A DNA stretch of 64,000 bases from Zygnema cylindricum (lineage: Eukaryota > Streptophyta > Zygnematophyceae > Zygnematales > Zygnemataceae), in NCBI GenBank assembly GCA_037447655.1, contig JBBHKE010001017.1, positions 136,430 to 200,429 of the forward strand, in the 5' to 3' direction. How positions within the stretch are numbered: the first letter of the stretch is position 1; every line of letters starts with the position of its first letter. The translations under genes and the position numbers were made by a program. A model generated the notes under the pieces. It ran no database searches, was not told the origin of the DNA, and saw only the letters and a list, made by a program, of their open reading frames with translations. This document shows positions 12,996 to 24,219 of this stretch, piece after piece.

Positions 12996-13899
12996 CTAAA
13001 ATTACTGTTATTTTATGTCGTTTTCCTCCATAAATTAGAAAAAAACGAGAAAATCTGTAGCCGTACCAAAATTTGAAATTACCAACGTACAAGTTGCGAT
13101 ACCTTTACGAATTGATGTTTACCGTCTAGCGCGATGCAGTTTGTCCTTTAACGCTTTTTGACCCACTTTTGCGTCCTTCTTAGCTCATTTTTAAACTTTA
13201 TATAAAATCACCTCGCGAGGTGGTTTTAAATATAGTGCCATGAGGAGAGCGAATAGGTAGATGTTGTCGCATGTGTCGGAAGTTTTTTACAATTTTTGTG
13301 CACGGAGTACAAAAAAAAATCCATTGCCCGTTTCCAGCCTGTGCGTGACTTTTTTCCATGCGTTTTTTTCCATATAGAGGCCGTGGAGGGGGTCTCGACC
13401 GACAAACGCCATTTTCGCAAAAGCGAATTCCGTGAAAGCGCCTCTCTCTCTCTCTCCCTTTCCTTCTATCACGTTTACCTCACAATTCTTGCAATGAAAA
13501 ATATAAAAATGGTATAAAATGAAAGATCTCTAAAAACGATTTCTTTTGAATATCTTTGGGCGTATTTTGATGGCAAGTAGAGTGAGGAAAGACTAGAAAA
13601 CAAAATCGTGAAACCATGGCGAAAAGTTTTAGAACTTGTGATGCCGACGCTGTCATAATTTGAGCGTGACGTTAAAATGTCACAAATTCTAAATATCTAC
13701 AATGTCACAAGTAGTTAGAGAGAAAAAACTTTATTACAAAAATTTTGATGGAAAAACCATCAAAGTACAAATGGAGTTGACAAAAAAAACACATTTAAAG
13801 ACAACAAGAGCCAACAATTACTAATACAAAACAAAACAAACAAATGTGGAAACCAAAGACACTGGGCCAATTGGCAAGACTAAACAAAATACGAACCCG

Positions 13900-14944
13900 T
13901 GCAACTTTGAGACCTCCATAGGACCTCAGAGTAAGCAGCTCACACGAAGCCTCTAGGATAACCCTGACCCCTTTGTCTTTCAGCACGAATAATAGCCACC
14001 CTGGATAACAAAAGCTCTGACCACCTTCACCCCTATAAAGGCAAGACTCCCCTGAGTCGAGAGCAAAAATAATCTCTGAATTTGCTCCCCTGAGCAGTTA
14101 GTTATGGAGGGTCAAAGTTTACCTTTTGTATAGAAGCTCTCTGGAAGAGAGGGTCTTATCTACCAATTTTTCTAAGTCTTATCTCTCTCACAAACTCTAT
14201 CTACTGGTGTACGGCACCAATCATATTACACTGTCGTACATAAAAGTACAGCTGCCGGTGTACTTTATGTACGGAATTTGTACGACATGGCCTAAATGTC
14301 GACACATGTCATATCCGAATTCGGTCCCGTAATTCCCAGAGATGCCGCGATCCAACGTAATCATGCCACGTGTCATCCGATGTGGCGATGACCACAAACC
14401 GCCGAGAATCACTTCCGCGATCTCGGCTTTCTTTTCGGTCGTCCGATTGAATGCAAATTTCAATCGTAGCTTTCATAAATGCGTGTGCAGTATTTGTTTC
14501 GTACAAGAAACAAAATGCGCGGTACTTGTTTTTTGTCCATACCGAAATCCGTACGTTTACATAACAAGATCTATGTAACCGTAAACATCCGTCGTTAAAT
14601 GAATTTTCCTACGTGGTAACATTTAAATAAATATCAAACCCAATAGTGTGTATCGTAACTTCTTGACGTAACGGCTAAGGCTACCGGTTGCCGGCGTTCA
14701 GACGGTCGGCATGTACAACATACACCTTTTAGTAAATAAACCTACCTATCTGTAAATTATCTAATCTATTTCCCGTAAACCTTTGGATAGCCTAGGTAGC
14801 CATGGCTCTAGTTTCCTCTCCAACTTCTCAGTGACTGCAACAAGTGTGGGAGTTGGAGAGAGAAGTTAAAGGCAGACTTCCTCGGCTTCTTTCTATATTC
14901 CAATTCAGACCTATAAAATAATAATATAACCATCAATTTCTACA
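13900..14944 (-). repeat. 3' LTR of element A
   Basis: On the plus strand it begins TGCAACTTTGAGACCTCC and ends ATTTCTACA, followed by a pyrimidine tract that is the element's PPT on the minus strand. The first ~95 bp match the truncated partner at 23650-23747. Confidence 0.75.
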
Positions 14945-15109
14945 CTCCACTTATTTTCTAGTCAATCTTTAATTTCAAACCACACTTCTCATTGCAGAAA
15001 ATTAGTTTAGGGGAAGGCACAAGTTTGGTCATCATATCTGCTACCATTTCACTATCTGGTCGGTACTCTAAACTGATTATTTTGTTTTCTACTTTCTCTC
15101 TAACAAAGC

Positions 15110-17095
15110 TGAGTCAAATGTTCATGTGTTTAGCTTTAAAATGATGTTTAGGATTGGCAGAAATAGCGATTGCAGCATGATTATCACAAAAAAAAATCTG
15201 CACATCACTCTTAAGGTGACCAAGCTCACTAAGCAAAGACTTGACCCACATCAATTCTTTTACAACAGAGCAAGAGGCCATATACTCAGCTTCCATGGTG
15301 GAATGAGCAATAACCTTTTGCTGTTTGCTACTCCAAAAGCAAGCCCCATCACCCACATATAATACATATCGAGAAGTACATCTCCTCATCGGAGCATCAC
15401 GATAACTTGCATCACTCCTAGTAGTGATGTCACTATTCTCCCCACCAAAATGCAACCATAGATCCTTAGTTCCTATCAAATATCTAAGGACTCTCTTACC
15501 TGCCTCCCTATCCTTCTTAGTGGGAGCATTTAGACTTCTACTCAGCACTCCTACAACTGCAGCTAAATCCCGCCGGGTACAATTCATAAAATAGATTAGG
15601 CTTCCCACTACTTTTCCTGTAAGGAATAGTTTGCATGAACTTTTGTTCTTCAAGAGATAATTTCTTATCTAAGACTATGACTCCTTCTTCCTCAATCCCC
15701 TCACTTCCCTTCTTTAACTCCATTAGAGTTGTACAACTATTAGCTTTATCCATCTGAAATTTTTCTAGCATGTTTCCTATTGCTTTTTTTTTAGTCAATT
15801 TTATAATCTTTCTTTCTCGGTCTTTTTCTACTTGAATTCCCAAAATATATATTTTGCTTCTCACATATCCTTCATTTCAAATCTCCCATTAAGATCGGTT
15901 TCAGTTTATTATTTTTTTCCATTAATTTACTTAAAACAAGTAAATCATCAACATAAATTGCAATAAAAATAATACCTTCCTCATCTTCAAAAACATAGAT
16001 TGAGTGATCTGAGCTGATCCGGATATATCCCAGACTGGTAAGAAACTCATCAAGTTTCTTATTCCACTGTCGAGGCGCCTGTTTCAAACCGTAAAGAGAT
16101 TTAATCAGCCAACATACCTTACTCTCCTCTCCTTCCTCCACAAATCCTTCGGTTATCGCATGAAGATCTCCTCTTCCAATTCTCCATGCAAAAAGGTTGT
16201 CTTGATGTCCATCTAGTGCACCTCCATGTCTTCCGCTGCTGCTAGACTGAGAAGTATGCGGACGGAGGGAAATCTGACGACTGGGGCAAAGGTTTCCTCG
16301 TAGTCGATTCCTTCTTTCTGTGTAAATCCTTTTGCCACTAATCGGGCTTTGTAACGCTCAATGTTATCGTTCGGGTTCAGTTTTAATTTGAAAACCCACT
16401 TACAACCGATTGGTTTTTCGGTTAGGTGGACAGTCCACCATCTACCAAGTATCGGCTGCCATAATTGAGGCCATATCCTCATTGATGGTTGTCTTCCACC
16501 GGTTCCTTTCAGGACAAGTCATTGCATCTCCATATGTTTGAGGTTCATCTTGATGAGATAGTTTTGTTACCTTGTTATTAACCTATTTTTCTTATAATCT
16601 TTTACTACTTCTCCTCCCCTCCTCAAAATATGTGGCCGGAATAGATGGTTCTCGTGGGTTCTTTCGAACAATCTCAGCTTCTCCCGTGTCCCTTGATTCC
16701 GAATCAGTTTCCACCATGTTTTCCGCTTCAGTTAGAGTTGTCATTGGAGTTTGCGCAGCCAAGTTCTTTTCGGTTTGATTTGTACATGCAAAAATGTCAT
16801 ATTTTCTAAAACTTGGATAGTTAGGAAGTTCAAAGTCATCAGAATTTTCTGACTCAAATCTGATTTTTATTGACTTTGTGTACTTGAAGGGATTCACGGA
16901 CTTTCTTTCATCCATAACTACTACATGCTTTACTAAGATTATATCTTCCCTTTTTAGATCATCAACTCTATATCCTTTAACATCCTCATCATATCCTAAT
17001 AAGTATCCTGGTTTCCCTTTAGGATCTAACTTCCAATTAGATTGATCTGTATCTAGACTGAATACTTGACTGCCGAAAACCTTTAAGTGAGATAT
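15110..17095 (-). pseudogene. Copia reverse transcriptase and RNase H of element A
   Basis: From the element B junction the minus strand reads SHLKVFGSQVFSLDTD, the classic end of the integrase region. RT follows: [56 protein letters not shown] and the catalytic IYVDDLLV. RNase H gives DLAAVVGVLSRSL, ITTRSDASYRDAP, FWSSKQQKVIAHSTMEAEY and FFCDNHAAI, ending near 15114. In-frame stops (for example after DMEVH and near 15870) and frame shifts break the polyprotein. Confidence 0.9.
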
Positions 17096-18304
17096 GTTTG
17101 TGAAACTCTGAGACCTCCATTGGCCCTCAGAGTAAGCAGATCAAAAGAAGCTAATCTAGATAGTGCCACTCCAAACTTGATATAAACCCAAATGACTGAC
17201 CCCTTGACAGTCAGAACCCCAATATAGATTCACCCTTGTGAAATAACACTTTATGTGTGCTCAGTTCCACCACAGAATGCAAAGTTAGGATATGAGATTT
17301 GGACACATTCACCCACTTTGACTTTCCCTTAGAAATGCCGCCACCCTGGCAGATAACACCTCTGACGGACTACACCTGTAGCCTCGACTCCCCTGAGTTT
17401 GCAGGAAAAAGAATCACTAAAAATGGTCAATTTAATTGATAGTTATGGCTGGCCAAAGTTTGCCATTTATACAGGGTGCTCTCTGGGAGAGGCAGCTACC
17501 TACCCAAAATTTTTTAAGTCCTATTCCCCCTCTAAAACTCTATCTACTGAAGTACGGCACCAATCAAATTACTGTGTCGTACAAAAAAGTACAGGTGTCG
17601 GTGTACTTTCTGTACGGCCATTGTACGACATGGCCAAAATGTCGACACGTGTCAAATCATGATTAGTTCCTGTAATCTCCGAAATTCCCGTGTTCCAATG
17701 TTATCACGCCACGTGTCATCTGACGTGGCAAAGACCGTAAAACGCCAAAAGTGCCTTTTCCGTGATCGCGGCGCCTATCGCGGCCGTCCGATCAAAACCG
17801 GCAATAATCTTAGCCGCTGAAATTTGACGCGCGATATTTGTTTCGCTATCGAAACAAATGCGCGGTATCCGTTCTGTCCCTATACCGTACTTTGTACTAA
17901 ATCAAACTGTATCCATGCACGAAGTATCTATTCGCGGTTAAACGAATTAATCTACATGTAACAATTTATATATTTATCAAACCCAATATATCGCACTATG
18001 TTTCCTAGACTTAACGGCTAGAACTAACGGCTAATGCACATTGACAGAAGGCAGGGATCAGGATCAATTCCTGGTTCCGTTAACTATATTTTGCTAAGTC
18101 TACCTAATTTACCCCCTGTCTTCTCTAGAGAGCTTAGACAGCCATGGCTATAGCTCCCTATCCAACCTTCAGTGACTACAACAAGTGTGGGGGCTTGGAG
18201 AGGGGAGTTAGAGGCAGACTGCCTCTGCCTTTTTCTATCCTATTTACAGTCCTAGAAAATACACAAATATAAACACTCCCCTTATTTTCTAGTCTATTTT
18301 CCTT

Positions 18305-20287
18305 TCAACTCCCACACACAAAAAAAACCAAAATACCCCCTCCCAATTTTTTTATTTTTTTTCTTTTCCTTTTTTTCCTTTTCCTTTTATAAACCTTTAT
18401 GACAATGCCCTCACATTTTAAAAGGTCCATTAGATGAGCTGAAATAAATATTCGATCTTGCTGATCACATATTTTATTAAGCATCCCAATTTTCATAACC
18501 CCGAGCAAAGATTTTATCCACCTCATCACTTTTTCATCCACACACAACCTGATTTCTCTCTTGCAATCCAAACAGCCAGCCCCATCTCCAATCTGCAACA
18601 TATATCCAAATGATAACCCTTTTACAGGCACATCTTCACAAGTGACATCACACCAAGTAGTGATGTCAAATCCATCCACCCCCAAATATTCCCAAAAAAC
18701 ACTAGTCCCCACTAAGTTCCTCATAAGATCTATATCTTTCGTACTCATATTTTTATCCATGATAATTACCCCATTTTCTGAACTTCCCTCACTCTCTCCC
18801 CTAGAATTCTTTCCACTATCACTTTCTAATTTAATTCCCAATAAATATTTCTTTTCTCCCCTATCCTTTAAAACCTCTTCGAGTTTCACTTCTCCCCTTT
18901 CCTCGAAATCCGTTGAAGTCTCCCTTTCCGACCAGATTTCTGTTTCCCTATTATCTATAAAATTATCCTCATTAATTTTATCTTTCCCGTTTTCACTTAT
19001 GGATCCTAGATCTGACTTTCTCATCTCTAAGTCATACACTCTACACTCCTCGACATCCTCAAGTACCTCCTCTCTCTTTACTTCCCTTATACCTCCAAAA
19101 GCACACTGTTGCCTTCGTGCAATTTCTGTGTACTTTTCTCTCTTCCCCATTCTACCGATGTGAAGAAGCTCCAATTTTTCTTCATCCTCTTTCTCCTCTT
19201 CCTCTTCGTCCTCCTCATCCACATTACAACTTCTAAGTTTTTCCAAACAAGGGCATTCCTCCATATAATGACCCGGTTCCCTACAAAAGAAGCAAACCCT
19301 TTTTTTCAAAGCTCCCGTGTCTTTTCCTCTCCCTCTTTTTCCACCAAAGTTTCGATAAGGTTTACCTTTGTCTTTCTTCCTCTCATCACGCTTCCGCTCG
19401 TCACCACCGTTCCTCTCATCACGCTTCCGCCAATCACCGCCGTTCCTCTCGTCACGCTTCCGCCAATCACCACCAGCTGTAAATGCATTCACCCTGTCAC
19501 TTCCCCTACGAAGCTCCAAAGTGCTTTCCCTCACAAGAATTATCCCCATGGTAAAGCTCCAAGTCCATGAGGAACCATCAAGTGCCTGCATACGACAAAT
19601 GATGTTTTCGTACTCATCTGGGAGTTTCATAAGTAGTGTATTAATCTTACTCTCCTCAGATTCTACATATCCCGCACTAGCTAGCTCAACATATAACGCA
19701 GCAATATCATTGCAAAACTCTATCATGCTACCGCCTTTATAAACATAGGCCTTTATTTCCTGTTTTACTAATTGCTGCCTTTGAATAGTCTCACTCTTAT
19801 AAATCTGACTTAGTGCTTCCCATATCTCTGAAGACTTGGTTAGACTTAAAAGAGTGATAGCTATCGACTTAGACACATATCTAAGTATGAGATGTTTTGC
19901 TATAGTGTTTTTGTATTCCCATATTTTTCTGTCATTTTCTTCAGTTTTAATCCCTACATGTGGTACCATAGCTGAGAGCCTAGCTCCCCTCACCATAGGT
20001 GTCCCTTTTTCCTTCTCCCCTATTTCCCCATCCACGGAAAGGTTTTTCCCTTCACCTTTCGTTGCATCTGAACTCCGGATGATATTCTGGGCAGCCTCTA
20101 ATGGTTCTCTATAGTAAGCTCCTCCAAAGCCAGGTGGCAGACATCTCACTTGTCCCGCAACAATTCCCCATAAGTGCTTCTCGAAAAGCAATCCCTCCGT
20201 TGTAAACGCCCAATAAGTGAAGCTTGTTCCATCGAACATAGACACCCTAGATGGTGGGCCCATAACTTGAAACTTTAAGACCTCCAT
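18305..20287 (-). CDS. 660-aa Gag fused to an RNase H remnant (element B)
   Basis: An intact frame opens with ATG inside the 5' LTR edge (MEVLKFQVMGPPSRVSMFDG). The N-terminal ~250 residues follow copia Gag/UBN2 (TSFTYWAFTTEGLLFEKHLW, SSEIWEALSQIYKSE, INTLLMKLPDEYENIICRM). Three RKRDERNGGDW-like repeats come next, then a zinc knuckle CFFCREPGHYMEEC (CX2CX4HX4C intact) and a Glu/Lys-rich linker. The C terminus, from about residue 535, aligns with the RNase H of element A: FDITTWCDVTCEDVP versus SDITTRSDASYRDAP, then GYMLQIGDGAG versus RYVLYVGDGA. The active-site pattern is degraded, so it is unlikely to be enzymatic. An internal deletion of PR-IN-RT that kept frame would explain it. The ORF is complete and could be expressed. 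Confidence 0.85.
   Translation of the reverse strand: MEVLKFQVMGPPSRVSMFDGTSFTYWAFTTEGLLFEKHLWGIVAGQVRCLPPGFGGAYYREPLEAAQNIIRSSDATKGEGKNLSVDGEIGEKEKGTPMVRGARLSAMVPHVGIKTEENDRKIWEYKNTIAKHLILRYVSKSIAITLLSLTKSSEIWEALSQIYKSETIQRQQLVKQEIKAYVYKGGSMIEFCNDIAALYVELASAGYVESEESKINTLLMKLPDEYENIICRMQALDGSSWTWSFTMGIILVRESTLELRRGSDRVNAFTAGGDWRKRDERNGGDWRKRDERNGGDERKRDERKKDKGKPYRNFGGKRGRGKDTGALKKRVCFFCREPGHYMEECPCLEKLRSCNVDEEDEEEEEKEDEEKLELLHIGRMGKREKYTEIARRQQCAFGGIREVKREEVLEDVEECRVYDLEMRKSDLGSISENGKDKINEDNFIDNRETEIWSERETSTDFEERGEVKLEEVLKDRGEKKYLLGIKLESDSGKNSRGESEGSSENGVIIMDKNMSTKDIDLMRNLVGTSVFWEYLGVDGFDITTWCDVTCEDVPVKGLSFGYMLQIGDGAGCLDCKREIRLCVDEKVMRWIKSLLGVMKIGMLNKICDQQDRIFISAHLMDLLKCEGIVIKVYKRKRKKRKRKKIKKLGGGILVFFVCGS
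20252..20267 (-). promoter_or_regulatory. PBS of element B (half initiator tRNA-Met)
   Basis: The minus strand reads AGTTATGGGCCCACCA directly after the 5' LTR. Fifteen of 16 bases are complementary to TGGTGGGCCCATAAC of plant initiator tRNA-Met (recalled). The same bases encode QVMGPP of Gag. Confidence 0.7.
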
Positions 20288-21459
20288 TGGCCCTCAGAGT
20301 AGGGAGACCCAAAGAAGCTAATCTAGATAGTGCCGACTCCAAACTTGATATAAACCCAAATGACTGACCCCTTGACAGGCAGAACCCCAATATAGATTCA
20401 CCCCTGTGTAATAACACTTTCTGTATGCTCAGTTCCACCACAGAATGCAAAGTTAGATTATGAGATTTGGACACATTTACCCACTTTGACTTTCCCTTAG
20501 AAATGCAGCCACCCTGGCAAACAAAACCTCTGACCGACTACACCCCTGTGTAACCTGGACTCCCCTGAGTCTGCAGCAAAAAGAATCACTCAAAATGGTC
20601 AATTAAATTGATAGTTATGGCTGGCCAAAGTTTGCCATTAATACAGGGTGCTCTCTGGGAGAGGCAGCTACCTACCCAAAATTTTCTAAGTCCTATTCCC
20701 CCTCTAAAACTCTATTTACTGAAGTACGGCACCAATCAAATTACTGTGTCGTACAGAAAAGTACAGGTGTCGGTGTACTTTCTGTACGGCCATTGTACGA
20801 CATGGCCAAAATGTCGACACGTGTCAAATCATAATAAGTTCCTGTAATCTCCGAAATTCCCGTGTTCCAATGTTATCACGCCACGTGTCATCTGACGTGG
20901 CAAAGACCGTAAAACGCCAAAAGTGCCTTTTCCGTGATCGCGGGGCCTATCGCGGCCGTCCGATCAAAACCGGCAATAATCCTAGCCGCTGAAATTTGAC
21001 GCGCGGTATTTGTTTCGCTATCGAAACAAATGCGGGGTATCCGTTCTGTCCCCATACCGTACTTTGTACTAAATCAAACTGTATCTATGCACTAAGTATC
21101 TATTCGCCGTTAAACGAATTAATCTACATGTAACAATTTATATATTTATCAAACCCAATATATCGTAATATGTTTCCTAGACTTAACGGCTAGAACTAAC
21201 GGCTAATGCACATTGACAGACGGCAGGGATCAGGATCAAATCCTGGTTCCGTCAACTATATTTTGGTCAGTCTACCTAATTTACCCCCTGTCTTCTCTAG
21301 AGGGCTTAGGCAGCCATGGCTCTAGCTCCCTATCCAGCCTTTAGTGACTACAACAAGTGTGGGGGCTTGGAGAGGGGAGTTAGAGGCACATTGCCTCTGC
21401 CTTTTTCTATCCTATTTACAGACCTAGAAAATACACAAATATCAACAGTTTGCTTTCCG

Positions 21460-21981
21460 GCCTGTCCATCTCTCATAAGGTGTTTGATCTTTTATAGTTG
21501 AAGTAAGAACTCTATTTTTGAGGTAATTAGCACAGTTCATTGCTTAGGCCCAAAACCTTTTTCCTATCTTTTTGTCCGACAACATACTTGTAGCACTATC
21601 ACTTAGTGTCCTATTTAATCTTTTAGCTACCCCATTCTGTTTTGGGTTTTTTGGAATTGTCTTTTGGTGTTGGACTCTATCTTCCCTCAGAAAATTCTCA
21701 AACTGGTTAGAAGTATACTCTCCACCATTGTCACTCCTTACTCTCTTGATTTGAGTTTCATGGAGTTTTTCGCTCCATGCTTTATATTTTCTAAAACAAT
21801 CCTGAGCTTCTGACTTGTTTTTCAAAATACACACCTTGGAATACCGAGACCAATCATCAGTGATAGTCATCATAAATCTCTTCCCCCCTGGTGAGGGCAC
21901 TTTGGCCGGTCCCCAAATATCTGTGTGTACTAAATCTATAATTTTTTCTCCCCGATAGGTGGCTGTTTTGGGAAAGAGCAA
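21460..21981 (-). pseudogene. Copia integrase fragment of element A
   Basis: The rve core reads VHTDIWGPAKVPSPGGKRF, TITDDWSRYSKV, RVRSDNGGEYTSNQF and the catalytic-Glu region NGVAKRLNRTL. A TAA interrupts after KRFWA. The frame continues AMNCANYLKNRVLT and TPYERWTGRKAN up to the element B insertion point. The ends join conceptually to HLKVFG at 17095. Confidence 0.9.
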
Positions 21982-22002
21982 TCTGTGTGCTTTACCTTGA
22001 GC

Positions 22003-22790
22003 TCATCCACTACAATCACTTAGATTCTCACTCTCATTGAATTGAATTCCTTCCACCACTCCCATCATTTTCATCTCTCTCAGCTTATCTAGATTTACAT
22101 GCCGAAGCCTCTTATGCCACATCATTATATCATGAACACCAACATAATAAAGTTTCTTCTTTTTTTTACTTAAAATCAGCCTAAACATCCCTTGGCTACC
22201 TTTTTCAGCGGTGAAATAAACTTCCTCCTCAAAACTAGCAGTAAAGACTCCTTTCCTACTGTTAGTATCAATACCCTTATTATCTAATACAGACGTAGAG
22301 ATGAGGTTTTTGTTCAGCTGTGGAATAAACAATACATCGGAGAATGTAACTATGGATGTCTTTCCTTCTACCAACACTTTCAGATCTACCGATACTACAA
22401 GAGTAGTAGTGACTATCCTCCCATCCCCGTACTCTATCTCTACGGTGGGAATCTTTCTTATCTTAGTGAACAGGTGTTTACCTTTACACATGTGCATGGA
22501 GGCACCTGAATCTACAATCCAGCCCAATTCACTTTTCAATCCACCGAAAGCACATTTATGCTTTCGTGGAATTTCTACCTTGTTTGTGGCTTCCAACTTC
22601 TTATCCAATAGGAGCTCATCGTCCTCGTCTTCGGATTCCACCTCATGTACCTGTGTCACAAGGGCCTTTTTCTTTCCTCTTGCGGTTCCACCGATCTTCC
22701 CCTCCTTTAACCTAAGCTCGGTTAGTTTAGTGCACTCCGCCATATAGTACCCTGGTTTCTTACAGAAATGACATAAACCCTTGGGAGCCC
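22003..22790 (-). pseudogene. Copia zinc knuckle, protease and pre-integrase (element A)
   Basis: The minus strand encodes a knuckle, CHFCKKPGYYMAEC, in which the His of CCHC is Tyr. Protease follows with WIVDSGASMHMC, then GAG-pre-integrase (MWHKRLRHVNLDKLREMKM). A TGA replaces the expected Cys in the DCSG-C-AQGKAH motif at about 22003. Frame breaks separate this block from gag. Confidence 0.88.
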
Positions 22791-22913
22791 TGGGTTGAAC
22801 TCGTCGGTCTCATTTTTCTTCTTCCCCCCCCCGTAATTTCCCACCGGTCTCCGCGAATCCTTGTTCCTCCAGTAGGTCCCAGCTGCCAAGGCTTGCCCAC
22901 TCTTTCCTCCCCT

Positions 22914-23669
22914 TCAGATCTCAATTGTTTTCTCCCGAACAAGAATCATTCCTACCACTGAGTTCCATATCCACCTTGAGTCCGGCAAGTCTTGCACACG
23001 GTTCACTATGTTCTCGAACTCATCTAGTAACTTCATCAGTAGACAGTTAACCTTTTCTTTTTCCCGACAATCTTTTCCAACACTCTCTAGCTCCATGAAA
23101 AGTGTAGCAAGCTCATTGCAAAAATTCAACATCTTCCCCCCTTTGTATACGTACTCTTTAACTTTCTGATCAGCAAACTGTTGTTGTTGAATCGTACCAC
23201 TTCGGTACATCTCAATGAGAGCCATCCAAAGATCGGATGCCCTTTCTACCTGCAAATGAGGACATGCAAGTCTTTGAGTAAGGTGGCGGAGGATGAAGTG
23301 CTTTGTCGCCATATTGTTGAAGTCATAGGAATTAGTATCATTCTCCTCGTTCCTCGAAATAGGTGACATGAATGCCGAACCAGTTGCTATTAGTGTGGTC
23401 GTCTCCTTCTCTTTTCCTTTGTCCACCACCTCTCCTTCCTTTGTCTCCTCCGTTGAAGATGTATCTGCATCTCTAGTGAATCTGCCTCTTGTAAACCCTG
23501 GAGGTATCCCAAGACTGGATGGACGCCTCACCCGTCCACTTACTATTCCCCAAAACCTTTTCTCACATAGAGCTCTTGTCATCATACTTTCCCAATATAT
23601 GAAGCCAACTCCATTGAATATGGGCACCCTAGATGGTGGGCCCATAACTTGCAACTGTGAGACCTCCAT
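22914..23669 (-). pseudogene. Copia Gag of element A
   Basis: The frame starts MEVSQLQVMGPPSRVPIFNG at the LTR/PBS edge, as in element B, and shows the same landmarks (FIYWESMMTRALCEKRFW, ASDLWMALIEMYRSGT, VNCLLMKLLDEFENIV). It stops at 22914 before the zinc knuckle, which lies in another frame. About 250 residues remain. Confidence 0.85.
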
Positions 23670-23747
23670 ACGACCTCAGAGTAAGCAGCTCACACGAAGC
23701 CTCTAAGATAACGTGACCCATTTGTCTTTCAGCACAAATAACATCAA
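23650..23747 (-). repeat. Truncated 5' LTR of element A
   Basis: About 98 bp match the start of the 13900 LTR (GAGACCTCCATA.GACCTCAG to TTTGTCTTTCAGCAC), then identity is lost. What follows (23748-24190) is unrelated and unrecognised. Confidence 0.75.
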
Positions 23748-24219
23748 AAAAAGAGGCCCGCAATTTTGGAGAGCAAGAAGCTGTAAATGCTATGTTATCT
23801 TCGCGAAATAATGTCCTCTTTAAAGCGATTTTCTCTGCTGGAAACACCCCTAAGGCAGCCATAGTGAGAGGATAAAAATGAAACAGTGAGAGGGAAAAGA
23901 CAAAGGAAGAGAATAACACAACCAGATGAGGAAAATAATTAAATATTGATGACTAGACAAAAAAAAAAAACCCACTCTAAATGATGCCCCACATCCCTAG
24001 CAAGCTAAATTCCACACCCTCGAAGATCCTAGATGTCGATGGATGTCGAGGAGGAAGGTTTGAGAGGCCCCCCTATCATCCGCCACCGTGCTTCAACGGA
24101 GAAGGGCCGCACCTTGAGCTTGTTGAAGGGAAACTGTAACAGGGTTACAGAATTGAGTACTTAGTAGCTAGGGCTAGGCTGCTATAGTTGCGATTTCAGA
24201 GCAGCCCAGTTGCAATGCC

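Larger units (their letters stand above)
7105..13720. mobile_element. Foldback-type element split by LTR element C
   Basis: The left arm 7105-7345 (CTACTTGTGACATTGTAGAT, later CTCGCCATCAAAATACGCTC) is matched in reverse complement by 13480-13720. Removing LTR element C (7568-12117) leaves a unit of about 2.1 kb with inverted arms. Sequence on both sides of element C (7530-7567 joined to 12118-12200) reads through into a family seen intact at 12790-12995, which supports the insertion history. Confidence 0.55.
17101..21447 (-). mobile_element. LTR retrotransposon B nested in element A
   Basis: LTRs at 17101-18275 and 20268-21447 (~1.18 kb each) look nearly identical. Ends are TGAAACTCTGAG / TGAAACTTTAAG and AATATNAACA. 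Perfect 5-bp target duplications GTTTG lie at 17096-17100 and 21448-21452. The PBS AGTTATGGGCCCACC follows the 5' LTR on the minus strand and the PPT AAAATAAGGGGAG precedes the 3' LTR. The internal region is almost filled by one ORF (18305-20287). Protease, integrase and RT are absent, so it is non-autonomous; related element A is the obvious type of helper. Confidence 0.92.
13900..23747 (-). mobile_element. Ty1-copia element A (decayed, interrupted)
   Basis: The 3' LTR is at 13900-14944 (plus strand TGCAACTTTGAG to TTTCTACA) and the truncated 5' LTR at 23650-23747. On the minus strand the order is gag, zinc knuckle, protease, GAG-pre-integrase, integrase, RT and RNase H, which is the Ty1-copia order. 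A PBS-like AGTTATGGGCCCACC follows the 5' LTR and a PPT (AAAATAAGTGGAG) precedes the 3' LTR. The coding region is split at 17096/21453 by element B. Several stops and frameshifts show it is dead. Its LTR ends resemble those of element B (GAGACCTCCAT...CTCAGAGTAAGCAG). Confidence 0.85.

Noticed and set aside
18561-19742. Plus-strand frames of 120-200 codons
   Set aside because: Antisense shadows of the element B Gag ORF on the minus strand.
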